Shown: positions 27,582 through 36,742 of the stretch, piece by piece
Layout of the letters: each line of letters begins with the position of its first letter
Numbering within the stretch: the first letter of the stretch is position 1
Source of the DNA: Candidatus Peregrinibacteria bacterium RIFOXYA2_FULL_41_18
Lineage (GTDB): Bacteria; Patescibacteriota; Gracilibacteria; UBA1369; UBA12470
Assembly (NCBI GenBank): GCA_001788795.1
Contig: MFXH01000008.1
Location: 13,593 to 76,981 of the forward strand
Reading direction: 5' to 3'
DNA length: 63,389 bases
The notes under the pieces: generated by a model
Seen by the model: the letters and a program-made list of their open reading frames with translations, nothing else
What the model was told of the DNA's origin: nothing
The model's database searches: none
Program-made: the position numbers and the translations under genes

Positions 27582-28442
27582 CTACATCTCCTCCCCAATC
27601 AAAACTAACCTCTTCAAATTCGTCCCAACCGGCGTACAAGTCATAAGCGTTAATCGCTTCTCGCCGACAGGCTGTTCCAATACGTCAACTTCCGAAGGCG
27701 ACACCTCTTTTTTCTCGTTTATCGTATAAACGTATTTCTGCTGATTGTAATAAATAATCACTTCGTCGCCCACTTCCACATCTGACAACAGGGCAAAGAC
27801 ATCCTTATACTGACCTTCATCCCACAGATAATAACTGCTGTGACCCGTTATAAAAACATTACCTTCCTCGCCCGGCCTTGCCGTACCGGGATAACGCACA
27901 ACTCCATCCTTAAGCCCTTCCAAAATTTTATCATTAAGATTTGTCCAATCGCTTCCGATCACCTCGGAAGCAGGTACTTCCACGATCGGCACATTCTTGC
28001 CAATAGACGGGATAACGATTCTATTATCTGGCGCGGTCACCTCCAGCGCCAATGTTCCGAATTCCTGTTTTTGCGCGACAGGATCTTTACTCAAAACAAT
28101 CAATTCTTGCGTAACGGGTTCCGCCACCTCTATCTCCTCCACATTCGCGACAACATTCAGGATGTCGTTCTTGAGAATCTGATAATAAGCCGGTGCGTTA
28201 AATAAAAGGAAAAATATAAAAAATAAAACCACCGACACGATTCCGACCTTTGCCATCTGTATTATTTGCGCCGCAAAATTCACAGCCCAATTCGGCGAAA
28301 TCTCATAAGCAAGCGCTTCATTTATATCAAAAGGCTCCCCTTCAGGAGGAAAATCTATTCTGTAAAATTCGGTACGCTTCAAATGCGCCATTTTGGTGTC
28401 GAATTTTTTGACGAGTTGTTTTATTGAGGTTTTTTTCGCCAT
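27582..28442 (-). CDS. Sortase family transpeptidase
   Basis: The 286-residue product has one N-terminal membrane helix (about 64-87, VGIVSVVLFFIFFLLF). The extracytoplasmic sortase domain (about 135-286) has the catalytic His in VFITGHSSYY, the catalytic Cys in LTLMTCTPVG and Arg in NLKRLVL. It cuts a sorting signal and links the protein to a wall component. I found no LPXTG-type substrate in this window. The family class (D or E) cannot be fixed by eye. It lies 80 bp downstream of mnmA on the same strand. Confidence 0.92.
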   Translation of the reverse strand: MAKKTSIKQLVKKFDTKMAHLKRTEFYRIDFPPEGEPFDINEALAYEISPNWAVNFAAQIIQMAKVGIVSVVLFFIFFLLFNAPAYYQILKNDILNVVANVEEIEVAEPVTQELIVLSKDPVAQKQEFGTLALEVTAPDNRIVIPSIGKNVPIVEVPASEVIGSDWTNLNDKILEGLKDGVVRYPGTARPGEEGNVFITGHSSYYLWDEGQYKDVFALLSDVEVGDEVIIYYNQQKYVYTINEKKEVSPSEVDVLEQPVGEKRLTLMTCTPVGTNLKRLVLIGEEM

Positions 28443-28522
28443 TCCAAGGTATAAATATATCTATACATTATACCTTAAAAACGTCTCTTATTGAAGATAG
28501 CGGGGCTTGCCAAACCAAATAA

Positions 28523-29566
28523 TTATTCTACATGCATAATTCCTCCGCCTATAACCTTCGATCCCTTATAAAAAACTATCGATTGTCCTTCGGTGAAAGC
28601 CCTGATCGGTTTACTGAATTTAACTCGCGATCCTTCAAGAATGCATTTATCAAGATGTCCAAGATGTCGAACTCTCGCTTCGGCTCGCAATTTGCCTTTT
28701 GGCTTCAATCCGGATACAAAAGCAAGATCCGAGACGCCGATCTCGTTATGCCACAAATACTTATCCTCTCCAACAAGCAGTATGTTTTTTGACCTTTTCG
28801 TCCCGACTACATATAGCGGCTCCTTCAGCCCTCCTATCATGAGCCCTTCTCTTTGACCGCAAGTGTAATAAGGCAGTCCGCGATGGCGTCCGCGCTTATT
28901 GCCTTCCATATCAACTATCAACCCTTCCTTGAAATATTTTTCAGGTAAATTTCTCTTGAGAAAATCCGTATAAATCTTGTCAGGTATAAAACAAATTCCT
29001 TGGCTTTCAGGTTTCTCCTCCACGAATTGAAGTCCGATTTCACGAGCGATCTTCTTGGTTTCGACCTTGGTCATTTCACCAAGAGGGAAAAGTATATGCT
29101 TCAACTGGTCTTGTGAAAGTCTGTATAGAAAATAGCTTTGGTCTTTTCGCACGTCCGAGCCCTTGTGCAGCTCATATTTATTCCCGACCTTCTTGATGCG
29201 CGCATAGTGTCCCGTCGCCAAGTAGTCCGCTCCCATTTTGCGTACGGTTTTCAGAAGTTCGCCGAATTTGATTTCCTTATTACAGACAACGCATGGATTT
29301 GGGGTTTCTCCGTTTCTATAAGCCTTCAAATAATAATCGACTATTTTTTTCTTAAAAATATCTTTCAAATTCACCACGTGAAAAGGGATTCCTATACGTT
29401 TGCAAACTTCTTCGGCATGACGGGTGTTTATCTCTTTTGTTTTTGACGGAGCATCCGACCATAAGTCGAGATGAACTCCGAAACATTCATGTCCTTGTTT
29501 TTTCAGGGTTGCTGCCGTTACAGAAGAGTCAACACCTCCCGACATCGCCACAGCAATAGTTGCCAT
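28523..29566 (-). CDS. mnmA: tRNA-specific 2-thiouridylase
   Basis: The enzyme makes 2-thiouridine at position 34 of Lys, Glu and Gln tRNAs using ATP and a sulfur carrier. The 347-residue product has the PP-loop AMSGGVDSSV at about residue 10, first catalytic Cys in TPNPCVVCN (about 98), DYLATGHYARI, KDQSYFLY, second Cys in ESQGICFI (about 194) and the C-terminal beta domain. Its length is normal. It is divergent from the RelA/SpoT gene, with a 57-bp gap. Confidence 0.97.
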   Translation of the reverse strand: MATIAVAMSGGVDSSVTAATLKKQGHECFGVHLDLWSDAPSKTKEINTRHAEEVCKRIGIPFHVVNLKDIFKKKIVDYYLKAYRNGETPNPCVVCNKEIKFGELLKTVRKMGADYLATGHYARIKKVGNKYELHKGSDVRKDQSYFLYRLSQDQLKHILFPLGEMTKVETKKIAREIGLQFVEEKPESQGICFIPDKIYTDFLKRNLPEKYFKEGLIVDMEGNKRGRHRGLPYYTCGQREGLMIGGLKEPLYVVGTKRSKNILLVGEDKYLWHNEIGVSDLAFVSGLKPKGKLRAEARVRHLGHLDKCILEGSRVKFSKPIRAFTEGQSIVFYKGSKVIGGGIMHVE

Positions 29567-29623
29567 TGTAATTTATTTATTAAAAGCGATAATGATTTTA
29601 GCCTACCACTCGACTTCTGCAAA

Positions 29624-31669
29624 ATGAGAATATCCACCATAATAAAATCCGCGAAAGCGTATATGTCCGACTTGAACGAAAATCGGATTATTGATGCTTA
29701 TAAATTTGCCGAGGCTGCGCATGCTAATCAGAAGAGAAAAGACGGTAGTGAATATATTCATCACCCATTGAGCACTTGTGAAATACTCACTCATTTGAAG
29801 GTTGATGAAGACACTCTTGTCGCGGCGTTATTGCATGATGTACCTGAGGACACACACATTACTCTAAAAGAGATCGAAACCAAGTTCGGGAAGTCCGTTT
29901 CTTCCCTTGTAGAAGGCATAACCAAGCTCTCGAAAGTCCATTACAAGGATGACATGGCCGAACGGCAAATCGAGTCTCTTAAGAAACTTTTTTTTCATAG
30001 CGCAAAAGACCTTCGAATAATCCTTATCAAGCTTGCAGACCGCCTGCATAATATGCGCACTCTTGAACACTTGCATGATATTGGGAAAAGACTTCGCATA
30101 TCAAAAGAAACTCTCGAGATATATGTACCGATTGCGAATTTGCTAGGTATATGGGAAATAAAGTCCGAACTTGAGGATTTGAGTTTTATGCATATTTATC
30201 CGGCTGATTTCAAAAGGATTAAGAAGCTTGTTGATGAAAGTGCCCTGAAAAGAACAGATATCTTGAAAGAAACTCTCCATAAAATAAGATCTGCCCTTCG
30301 CACCAAGCACGTTAAGGCGGAAGTTCATGCGAGGCAGAAAAATCTCTACAGTATTTTCAAGAAAATGATGCTTACCGGTAAAACTTTTTATGATATTTAT
30401 GACCTTATAGCTCTGCGAATAATCGTCGATTCGATAGATGAGTGCTATAAATCTTTCGGAATTGTTCACCAGACTTTTCGCCCGAAACATAAAAGAGTAA
30501 AAGATTATATCGCCGTTCCAAAAGTTAACGGATATCAGAGTTTACATACAACGGTTTTCGGACCTGTCGGAACCATAATCGAATTCCAAATCCGCACTTA
30601 CAAGATGCATATTGAAGATGAGTATGGTATCGCGGCTCATTATTTTTATGACACATTGAAGGATAAGCGCGTCCGCAAGAAAAACTTGTCTGATGCGCTT
30701 AAGAAACACTCGGAATGGGCAAGAAAAATTCTCGATATCCAAAAAGGCATCAAGAGCAATTATGATTTCATGCAAGTTCTTAAATTCGACATTTTTCAGG
30801 ATAGGATTTTTGTCTTCACGCCAAAAGGCGAGGTTATCGACTTGCCTTACGGAGCGACCGCTATAGATTTCGCCTATGCCATACACAGCGATATCGGCAA
30901 CCATGCAGTTCTGTGCGAAGCAAATGGCGAAAGATTGCCAATGACAACCAGATTAAGAACCGGCAACACAGTCAAAATCATAACTTCCCAAAGTATAAAA
31001 GGTCCTCAAAGAGATTGGCTTACCATTGTAAAAACCGATGTCGCACGAACAAGAATAAAAGGATTTTTTAAACAGGAAAGCAGTAGCAAAAATTATCATG
31101 CAGGCATGGATTTGCTCAAAAAAGAACTCGCTCTTTTTGGTCAGGAAAAACTTAAAAAAGTGCCGAAACAACGGGAGAAAGAGATATTGGAAAAATTCGG
31201 ATCTGCAAATATGAAAAAGCTTATTACCGCAATGGGCGAAGGAACTGTAAACATAAAGGATGTTCTTAACGAATTCTATACAAACCGCGAACTGCTTGGA
31301 CGCCGTACTGCAGTTAACGACTATTTGGATAATGCGGAACGCGTATCAAGAGATCGTCTCGCAAATTCAATACCGATGATCTCCGGCAACGAGGAATTGA
31401 AAGAAAAAGCCAGTTCGAAATCTCTGCGTATTTATCGTGTTGAAATCAATATCATTTGTAAAGATCGTGTTGGGCTACTGCGCGATATTACCTCTACTCT
31501 CGCCGGCTTAAGCGTAAACATACATAATCTACGCGTTTTCGATACCGACACTCAATCCGTGAAAAAAATCGTTACAACAATCGAGGTATATGATCTCGAC
31601 CACCTTGAAAGAGCTTTGCGAGCATTATCGCTTATCGAGAATACAATCAATGTTTCGAAGTCCGTTTAA
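29624..31669 (+). CDS. Bifunctional (p)ppGpp synthetase/hydrolase, RelA/SpoT family
   Basis: The product makes and degrades the alarmone (p)ppGpp. The ATG at 29624 is chosen; the frame is open to 29471 but would run through the start of mnmA. The 681-residue product has the HD hydrolase domain with HHPL and HDVPED (about residue 71), so hydrolysis is likely active. The synthetase domain (about 220-340) has YDLIALRIIVDS and VPKVNGYQSLHTTVFGP. A TGS domain (about 389-450) and a C-terminal ACT domain (about 604-681) follow. It overlaps the trpR-like gene by 23 bp at the 3' end. Confidence 0.95.
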   Translation: MRISTIIKSAKAYMSDLNENRIIDAYKFAEAAHANQKRKDGSEYIHHPLSTCEILTHLKVDEDTLVAALLHDVPEDTHITLKEIETKFGKSVSSLVEGITKLSKVHYKDDMAERQIESLKKLFFHSAKDLRIILIKLADRLHNMRTLEHLHDIGKRLRISKETLEIYVPIANLLGIWEIKSELEDLSFMHIYPADFKRIKKLVDESALKRTDILKETLHKIRSALRTKHVKAEVHARQKNLYSIFKKMMLTGKTFYDIYDLIALRIIVDSIDECYKSFGIVHQTFRPKHKRVKDYIAVPKVNGYQSLHTTVFGPVGTIIEFQIRTYKMHIEDEYGIAAHYFYDTLKDKRVRKKNLSDALKKHSEWARKILDIQKGIKSNYDFMQVLKFDIFQDRIFVFTPKGEVIDLPYGATAIDFAYAIHSDIGNHAVLCEANGERLPMTTRLRTGNTVKIITSQSIKGPQRDWLTIVKTDVARTRIKGFFKQESSSKNYHAGMDLLKKELALFGQEKLKKVPKQREKEILEKFGSANMKKLITAMGEGTVNIKDVLNEFYTNRELLGRRTAVNDYLDNAERVSRDRLANSIPMISGNEELKEKASSKSLRIYRVEINIICKDRVGLLRDITSTLAGLSVNIHNLRVFDTDTQSVKKIVTTIEVYDLDHLERALRALSLIENTINVSKSV

Positions 31670-31949
31670 GCGCAATCACGTACCCGTTTTCACCGTCCTT
31701 CAGCCATGCTGCGACTCTTGTTATAGTTGCTGTGCTTATTCCTGTTTCTCGAGCTATTTGGCGATAAGGTATGCCTCGTTTTATCATTCGCGCAGCTTGC
31801 CATCTTTCAGTCATCGCCTGTATTTCGGTTATCGTGCATAGATCTCTAAGAAATCTTTTGCATTCCGAAACTGTTTTCATCGACAAAAACGCGTTGCACA
31901 AATCAGGCAACTGTTTTTCCCACTCATTAGATGTTTTGCTCTTTTGCAT
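31647..31949 (-). CDS. TrpR-like repressor (YerC/YecD family), last gene of the his operon
   Basis: The product has 100 residues from the ATG at 31949, 16 bp after the hisIE stop; an ATG at 31991 would overlap hisIE by 26 bp. It carries the TrpR-family helix-turn-helix: CTITEIQAMTERWQAARMI, then IPYRQIARETGISTATITRV. Members of this family (YerC/HisR) have been proposed as histidine-biosynthesis repressors in Gram-positive bacteria, and its place in this operon agrees. A candidate operator is the inverted repeat at 40058-40075. Direct binding is inference. Confidence 0.85.
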   Translation of the reverse strand: MQKSKTSNEWEKQLPDLCNAFLSMKTVSECKRFLRDLCTITEIQAMTERWQAARMIKRGIPYRQIARETGISTATITRVAAWLKDGENGYVIALKRTSKH

Positions 31950-31965
31950 ACTGCCTAGATAATAG

Positions 31966-32559
31966 CTATTTCTGCCGAGTCCGCAACTCATTTAATATCG
32001 ACTCAAGCGATATACCTCTAGCCACAAGCAAGACTAACAAATGATAAATAAGATCCGACACCTCCTCGATCATACGCTTTTTTGATCTGTTTTTTGCGGA
32101 TATTACGACTTCGACAGATTCTTCTCCTACTTTCTGAGCTATTTTATCAATACCCGACTTGAATAGTGATGTCGTGTAAGAATTCTCGGGTTTCCGCTCA
32201 AACCTATCTCTTATAAGTGAATAGAGATTCTTAATAAATCCTATGTCGTTTTCTCTCTTTAAATTGAAGCAAGAGTATGTACCCTTGTGACATGTCGGAC
32301 CTTGAGGTTTCGCCAAAATCAATACCGTATCATTGTCACAATCCGCCATTATCGATACCACGTTAAGCGTATTGCCTGAAGACTCGCCTTTCATCCATAT
32401 TTTTTGACGTGTTCTGCTCCAGAAAACAACTTTTTTAAGTTTCTGCGTTTTTCGAAAAGACTCTTTATTCATAAAACCTACCATCAACACGTCTTTTGTA
32501 TCCGCATCTTGTATTACAGCCGGAATCAGTCCGCCCATTTTTGAGAAATTTAATTTCAT
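31966..32559 (-). CDS. hisIE: Bifunctional phosphoribosyl-AMP cyclohydrolase / phosphoribosyl-ATP pyrophosphatase
   Basis: This enzyme does steps 2 and 3 of histidine synthesis. Residues about 1-105 are HisI: WSRTRQKIWMKGESSGN, MADCDNDTVLI and GPTCHKGTYSCF with metal-binding cysteines. Residues about 110-197 are HisE: SLFKSGIDKIAQKVGEESVE and EEVSDLIYHLLVLL. The 197-residue length is normal for the fused type. The ATG overlaps the end of the hisA-hisF gene by 4 bp, indicating coupled translation. Confidence 0.96.
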   Translation of the reverse strand: MKLNFSKMGGLIPAVIQDADTKDVLMVGFMNKESFRKTQKLKKVVFWSRTRQKIWMKGESSGNTLNVVSIMADCDNDTVLILAKPQGPTCHKGTYSCFNLKRENDIGFIKNLYSLIRDRFERKPENSYTTSLFKSGIDKIAQKVGEESVEVVISAKNRSKKRMIEEVSDLIYHLLVLLVARGISLESILNELRTRQK

Positions 32560-34028
32560 ATATTTACGTTAATATTGTTTTCCCACAGATAATTCTTCAA
32601 TTCTTGTATTTTTATATCCCCATAATGGAACACGCCGGCTGCCAGCACCGCATCAACTTTTGCTTTATCCAAAACGTCTAGGAAATCTTGCAAACATCCA
32701 GCTCCGCTTGATGCTATAACAGGGATCTTCACCGTGTCGGTTATTTTTTTGAGCAACTCAATATCAAAACCTTTTTTGGTGCCGTCCCTGTCCAAACTGT
32801 TAACAAGCAGTTCGCCTGCCCCACATTCCTCCATCATGCGAGAGAATTCTATTGCTTCCAAATTTGTCTCTTCGGTTCCCCCTTTTATATAGAGTTTCCA
32901 GCCGTTCTCCGCCTTCTTAGCATCCACCGATATCACAATGCACTGATTGCCAAAAGTTCTGGAAGCTTCTCTCACCAAATCCATATTTTTGACAGCAGCG
33001 GATCCTATCGAAACCTTATCAGCGCCTGCATTAAGTAGCCTTCTGATATCTTCAACCGTTCTTACTCCTCCGCCAACCGTAAACGGTATATTGATCGTCT
33101 TGGCTATTTTTTCAACCAATCCGCAAAGCGTATTCCTATTCTCCAATGTTGCCGATATATCCAGAAAAACCAGTTCGTCCGCACCCATGTCCGAATACAA
33201 CTTCCCAAGTTCAACCGCATCTCCCGCATCTTTTAACTCCTTGAAACAAGTGCCTTTTACCACTCTGCCGTCTTTCATGTCCATGCACGGTATAATCCTC
33301 CTCGCCAAATCGTTCTGCGCTTCTTGTATCGTCACCGTTCCCTCATATAACGCCTTTCCTATAATGATTCCGGCGAGATTGTTTTTCCGCAAGAGCGCTA
33401 TATCTTTTTGTGAAGATACTCCGCCTGCAACAATCACATTAAGTCCGTTTCCGGAAAACTCATTAATCATTGCGAAATTCGGACCATTCATCATCCCATC
33501 CTTCTCTATATCCGTAACAATTATCGTCTTAACGCCTGCTTCTTTTACCGATTCCAAGAAAACTTTTAATCCCATGTCGCTTTCGTTTAACCATCCTCTC
33601 GTGGCGATTTTCCCTTTTCTCACGTCAATAGAAACAATTATCCTGTTTTCTCCGAAAGTGGTAATCAATCGTTTGAGAAGGCGTTTGTCTTCGAGCGCAG
33701 AAGTGCCGATTATAACTTTTGCCACACCGTTATTGAGCAGAGTCTCCGCCGATTCGAATGTTCTTATTCCTCCCCCAACTTGCAATTCCAGATTGGTGTT
33801 TTTCGCTATCGCCAAAATCGTTTCGAGATTAACCGTTTCTCCTTTTTTTGCTCCATCTAAATCTATAACATGCAAAAACTTCGCACCTTCTTCTTCAAAT
33901 TGTTTCGCGACTGATATCGGAGATTGCGAATATTCTTTTATGCGATTGTAATCTCCTTTTGTAAGCCTGACGCATTTACCTCCTATGATGTCTATTGCAG
34001 GAATAATGATGTTTTTCAGAGGCTCCAT
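32556..34028 (-). CDS. hisA-hisF: HisA-HisF fusion protein
   Basis: The product has 490 residues made of two (beta-alpha)8 barrels. Residues about 1-238 are HisA (ProFAR isomerase) with catalytic Asp in IIPAIDIIGGKCVRL, VGGGIRT, second Asp in VSIDVRKG and DIEKDGMM. Residues about 242-490 are HisF (IGP synthase cyclase) with RIIPCMDMKDGRVVKG, VGGGVRTVEDI, SVDAKK and ASSGAG. The junction is only a few residues (IQEAQNDLARRIIPC), and no start codon stands at the usual HisF N-terminus. HisF needs HisH (next gene upstream) for ammonia. The fused enzymes catalyse consecutive steps, so ProFAR product may be passed on directly. All catalytic residues are kept. Confidence 0.95.
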   Translation of the reverse strand: MEPLKNIIIPAIDIIGGKCVRLTKGDYNRIKEYSQSPISVAKQFEEEGAKFLHVIDLDGAKKGETVNLETILAIAKNTNLELQVGGGIRTFESAETLLNNGVAKVIIGTSALEDKRLLKRLITTFGENRIIVSIDVRKGKIATRGWLNESDMGLKVFLESVKEAGVKTIIVTDIEKDGMMNGPNFAMINEFSGNGLNVIVAGGVSSQKDIALLRKNNLAGIIIGKALYEGTVTIQEAQNDLARRIIPCMDMKDGRVVKGTCFKELKDAGDAVELGKLYSDMGADELVFLDISATLENRNTLCGLVEKIAKTINIPFTVGGGVRTVEDIRRLLNAGADKVSIGSAAVKNMDLVREASRTFGNQCIVISVDAKKAENGWKLYIKGGTEETNLEAIEFSRMMEECGAGELLVNSLDRDGTKKGFDIELLKKITDTVKIPVIASSGAGCLQDFLDVLDKAKVDAVLAAGVFHYGDIKIQELKNYLWENNINVNI

Positions 34029-34029
34029 G

Positions 34030-34614
34030 TCATAAGTTTAAAAAATTATTTAACAGTTGTTCTCCGGATGAACCTGATTTTTCGGGATGGAATTGAACTC
34101 CATAAAAATTATCCTTGTGCACAACAGATGCAAAACACCTCCCGTAATTTGTAACCGCCACTTCGTTTTGCAACTTCGCCTTGAAATAATATGAGTGTGC
34201 GAAATAGAAGAAACTCCCATCCTGCACTCCTTTCATCAATGGATCGATTTTGCGTAAACTAACCTTATTCCATCCAATGTGAGGCACTTTTAAATCAACA
34301 TCCAGTCTTTCAACAGATCCTTCTATAACAGACAATCCTTTCGTACTGTCTTCTTCGGAAAAATCACTAAGCAATTGCATGCCCAAACAGATTCCGAGAA
34401 AGGGGTTTTTTATGCTTTTTATAACCTTATCGAGACCTGTCGCCTTCATCTGTTCCATCGACGACCCAGCCCTTCCCTGACCGGGGAAAATGACTTTTTC
34501 GGCTTCCAAAATCATTTTCGCATTCGCAGTCACAATACATTCAAATCCCAACCTCTCCACTGCGTTTTTTACAGATCCGACATTGCCCGAATTGTAATCT
34601 ATTATTGCTATCAT
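34030..34614 (-). CDS. hisH: Imidazole glycerol phosphate synthase glutaminase subunit
   Basis: HisH supplies ammonia from glutamine to HisF. The 194-residue product is a class I glutamine amidotransferase with nucleophile Cys in [11 protein letters not shown] (about residue 76) and the HxE pair in [13 protein letters not shown] (about 176). The N-terminus [14 protein letters not shown] is typical. It overlaps hisB by 4 bp (ATGA) and ends one base before the hisA-hisF start, so partner subunits should be made together. Confidence 0.97.
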   Translation of the reverse strand: MIAIIDYNSGNVGSVKNAVERLGFECIVTANAKMILEAEKVIFPGQGRAGSSMEQMKATGLDKVIKSIKNPFLGICLGMQLLSDFSEEDSTKGLSVIEGSVERLDVDLKVPHIGWNKVSLRKIDPLMKGVQDGSFFYFAHSYYFKAKLQNEVAVTNYGRCFASVVHKDNFYGVQFHPEKSGSSGEQLLNNFLNL

Positions 34615-35201
34615 AATTTTCCTTTTGTTGATGGTAATATGTTTTTTCCTCTTTCGGTTTTGCCAGCAGCCATTCTCAACGCTCGCGCGAACGCCTTGAA
34701 GATGCCTTCCGCCATGTGGTGCTCGTTTCTCCCGTATTTGATATTGATGTGCAGATTTGCACTCATACCATCTGAAACAGCCTTGAAAAAATCCTCAAAC
34801 ATTTCTGTCGGCATATCACCGATTTTTTCACGCTTAAATTTCACATTCCAGACCATATACGGGCGACCTCCCAAGTCTATTGCAACTTCTGCCAAAACTT
34901 CATCCATCGGCAACAAGAACCCATATCTCTCGATACCTTTTTTATCACCCAGAGCTTCTTTTATGGCTTGTCCAAGGCATATACCCACGTCTTCAATCGT
35001 GTGGTGTTCGTCAACATTCAGATCTCCTTTCGCCTCTATGTCTAAATCTATCAAAGAGTGTTTCGAGAAAAGCTCAAGCATGTGATCCAGGAACCCTATT
35101 CCTGTTTCAATTTTATAAACACCTTTTCCGTCCAGATTGAGAGACAGTGTTATTTCCGTTTCCTTTGTCTTTCTGGATATTTTTGCAATACGTTTTTTCA
35201 T
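34611..35201 (-). CDS. hisB: Imidazoleglycerol-phosphate dehydratase (dehydratase domain only)
   Basis: The 196-residue product is a stand-alone dehydratase for step 7. Metal-binding motifs are [10 protein letters not shown] (about residue 71) and [17 protein letters not shown] (about 167); [15 protein letters not shown] is at about 35. The phosphatase half found in the E. coli HisB is absent here and is fused to HisC in the preceding gene. It overlaps both neighbours by 4 bp. Confidence 0.97.
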   Translation of the reverse strand: MKKRIAKISRKTKETEITLSLNLDGKGVYKIETGIGFLDHMLELFSKHSLIDLDIEAKGDLNVDEHHTIEDVGICLGQAIKEALGDKKGIERYGFLLPMDEVLAEVAIDLGGRPYMVWNVKFKREKIGDMPTEMFEDFFKAVSDGMSANLHINIKYGRNEHHMAEGIFKAFARALRMAAGKTERGKNILPSTKGKL

Positions 35202-36742
35202 AATGATTTATTTAATGATGCAATTAAGTTTCCGTTTGTCGGAATTGATACGAATTTAATCCCTACGTTCTTCGCGAACTCTTCGTCAGTCTTCCTGTCG
35301 CCACACATGAATGAATTCTTGAAATCGATCTCTTTCAGAAAATCTTTGACAAGTCCTGTCTTCGGCTTACGACAAGAGCAGTTCTCCTCCTTGAAATGAG
35401 GACAGATTAATATTTTACTAAATTCGATCCCGTTTTTTTTGAAAATTTTCAACATCGCGTTTTGCGGTTCTTCAAAAGTTCTCTTCGGAAAAGATTTCGT
35501 GCCAAGACCATCCTGATTGGAAATCATAACCAGTTCATATCCTAGCGTTTTTAGCTTCTGCAAGCCCTCTATCGCGCCATCAAGAATCTCGAGCTTATCA
35601 ATGCTGTCTATCTGAAAAGTATCCTGAGGTTCAAAAATTAAAGTCGCATCTCTATCCAAAAATGCGTACTTTTTCAAACGAGGCAAGCAGTTTACTCGAT
35701 ATACATCAATGAATTTCTTCATTTGATCGACAGTTCCAATGCTGACTCTCAAAGTGTTTTCGATATTTGTCCTGTTTTGCGGACGAACAAGCACCCCTTT
35801 TTCAATAAGTTTTTTATAGGTTGCATCAGCCTTTTCCGGCTTGAACAATATGAAATTCGACCCTGACTTGTAGTACTTGACGTTATTCTTTTCGAAAAAC
35901 TGTTCAACCATCGGCTTTGCTTTTTGCATGACCTCATTTGCGTAGTTTTTCATTTCATCAATATCTTCGATTACAGCAAGCGCAGCAAAATAGGCCGGCA
36001 TGTTTACATCGTAAGGCCCTCTCACCTTCATCATCTCATCTATGTGCGTTTTTGAAGCTACGACATAACCTATCCTTAAAGATGGCAGACCAAATGCTTT
36101 TGAAAATGTTCGCGTAACGATTATGTTCGGATATTTCTTGATCAATCCTGCGGCAGTTATCCCGCAGAATTCGAAGTATGCTTCATCTACATATACGACG
36201 GCATTCTTTGCTTTTTCGGCTATTTTCTTGATCGTATCCAAGCTTGCAACCGTCGCCGTAGGATTGTTCGGATTGCATATGACGATAATTTTCACTCTAT
36301 CATCAATCATTTTCAAAACTTCATTTTCAGGGAATGACAGATCTTCTTTTTTGTATAAAGGAGTCAGTATCTCGTTCCCAGAAATCGACGCGCATTGATA
36401 GAACATTGCGAAACTCGGTGTTGGAATTATCGCTTTGTCTCCAGCCTCGGTAAAAGTTCTGAATATAATATCCATACCGTTGTCAGACCCGTTCGTAAGC
36501 ATTATCTGATTTTTTTCCACTCCGACATATTTGGCGATTTTTTCGCGCAAAGTGAAATATTCCGGATAGACTTGTACTTTTGATTTCTTGATAAATTCCT
36601 CCAAAGCTTTTATAGCTTTTTTATTAACCTGCACCGTTCTTTCGTTGAAATCCAGCAAAATGCCTTTGAAGCCGGACCTCCCGTTAAGAGGAGGGCTGTA
36701 AGGTGTCATTTTTTGGATTCTTTTGATTGCGAGATTTTTCAT
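35198..36742 (-). CDS. hisC-hisN: HisC-HisBN fusion: histidinol-phosphate aminotransferase plus histidinol-phosphatase
   Basis: The product has 514 residues. Residues about 1-350 are a PLP aminotransferase: [16 protein letters not shown], and the PLP lysine in [16 protein letters not shown]. Residues about 354-514 are a HAD phosphatase of the HisB N-terminal type: nucleophile motif [18 protein letters not shown], zinc ligands in [15 protein letters not shown] and [11 protein letters not shown]. HisC makes histidinol phosphate and HisBN removes its phosphate, so the fusion joins consecutive steps 8 and 9. In E. coli the same phosphatase is fused to the dehydratase. It overlaps hisD and hisB by 4 bp each. 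Confidence 0.95.
   Translation of the reverse strand: MKNLAIKRIQKMTPYSPPLNGRSGFKGILLDFNERTVQVNKKAIKALEEFIKKSKVQVYPEYFTLREKIAKYVGVEKNQIMLTNGSDNGMDIIFRTFTEAGDKAIIPTPSFAMFYQCASISGNEILTPLYKKEDLSFPENEVLKMIDDRVKIIVICNPNNPTATVASLDTIKKIAEKAKNAVVYVDEAYFEFCGITAAGLIKKYPNIIVTRTFSKAFGLPSLRIGYVVASKTHIDEMMKVRGPYDVNMPAYFAALAVIEDIDEMKNYANEVMQKAKPMVEQFFEKNNVKYYKSGSNFILFKPEKADATYKKLIEKGVLVRPQNRTNIENTLRVSIGTVDQMKKFIDVYRVNCLPRLKKYAFLDRDATLIFEPQDTFQIDSIDKLEILDGAIEGLQKLKTLGYELVMISNQDGLGTKSFPKRTFEEPQNAMLKIFKKNGIEFSKILICPHFKEENCSCRKPKTGLVKDFLKEIDFKNSFMCGDRKTDEEFAKNVGIKFVSIPTNGNLIASLNKSL

Noticed and set aside
32947-33951. 334-residue ORF antisense to hisA-hisF
   Set aside because: Shadow of a certain gene; the translation is Ser/Phe/Pro-rich without domain motifs.
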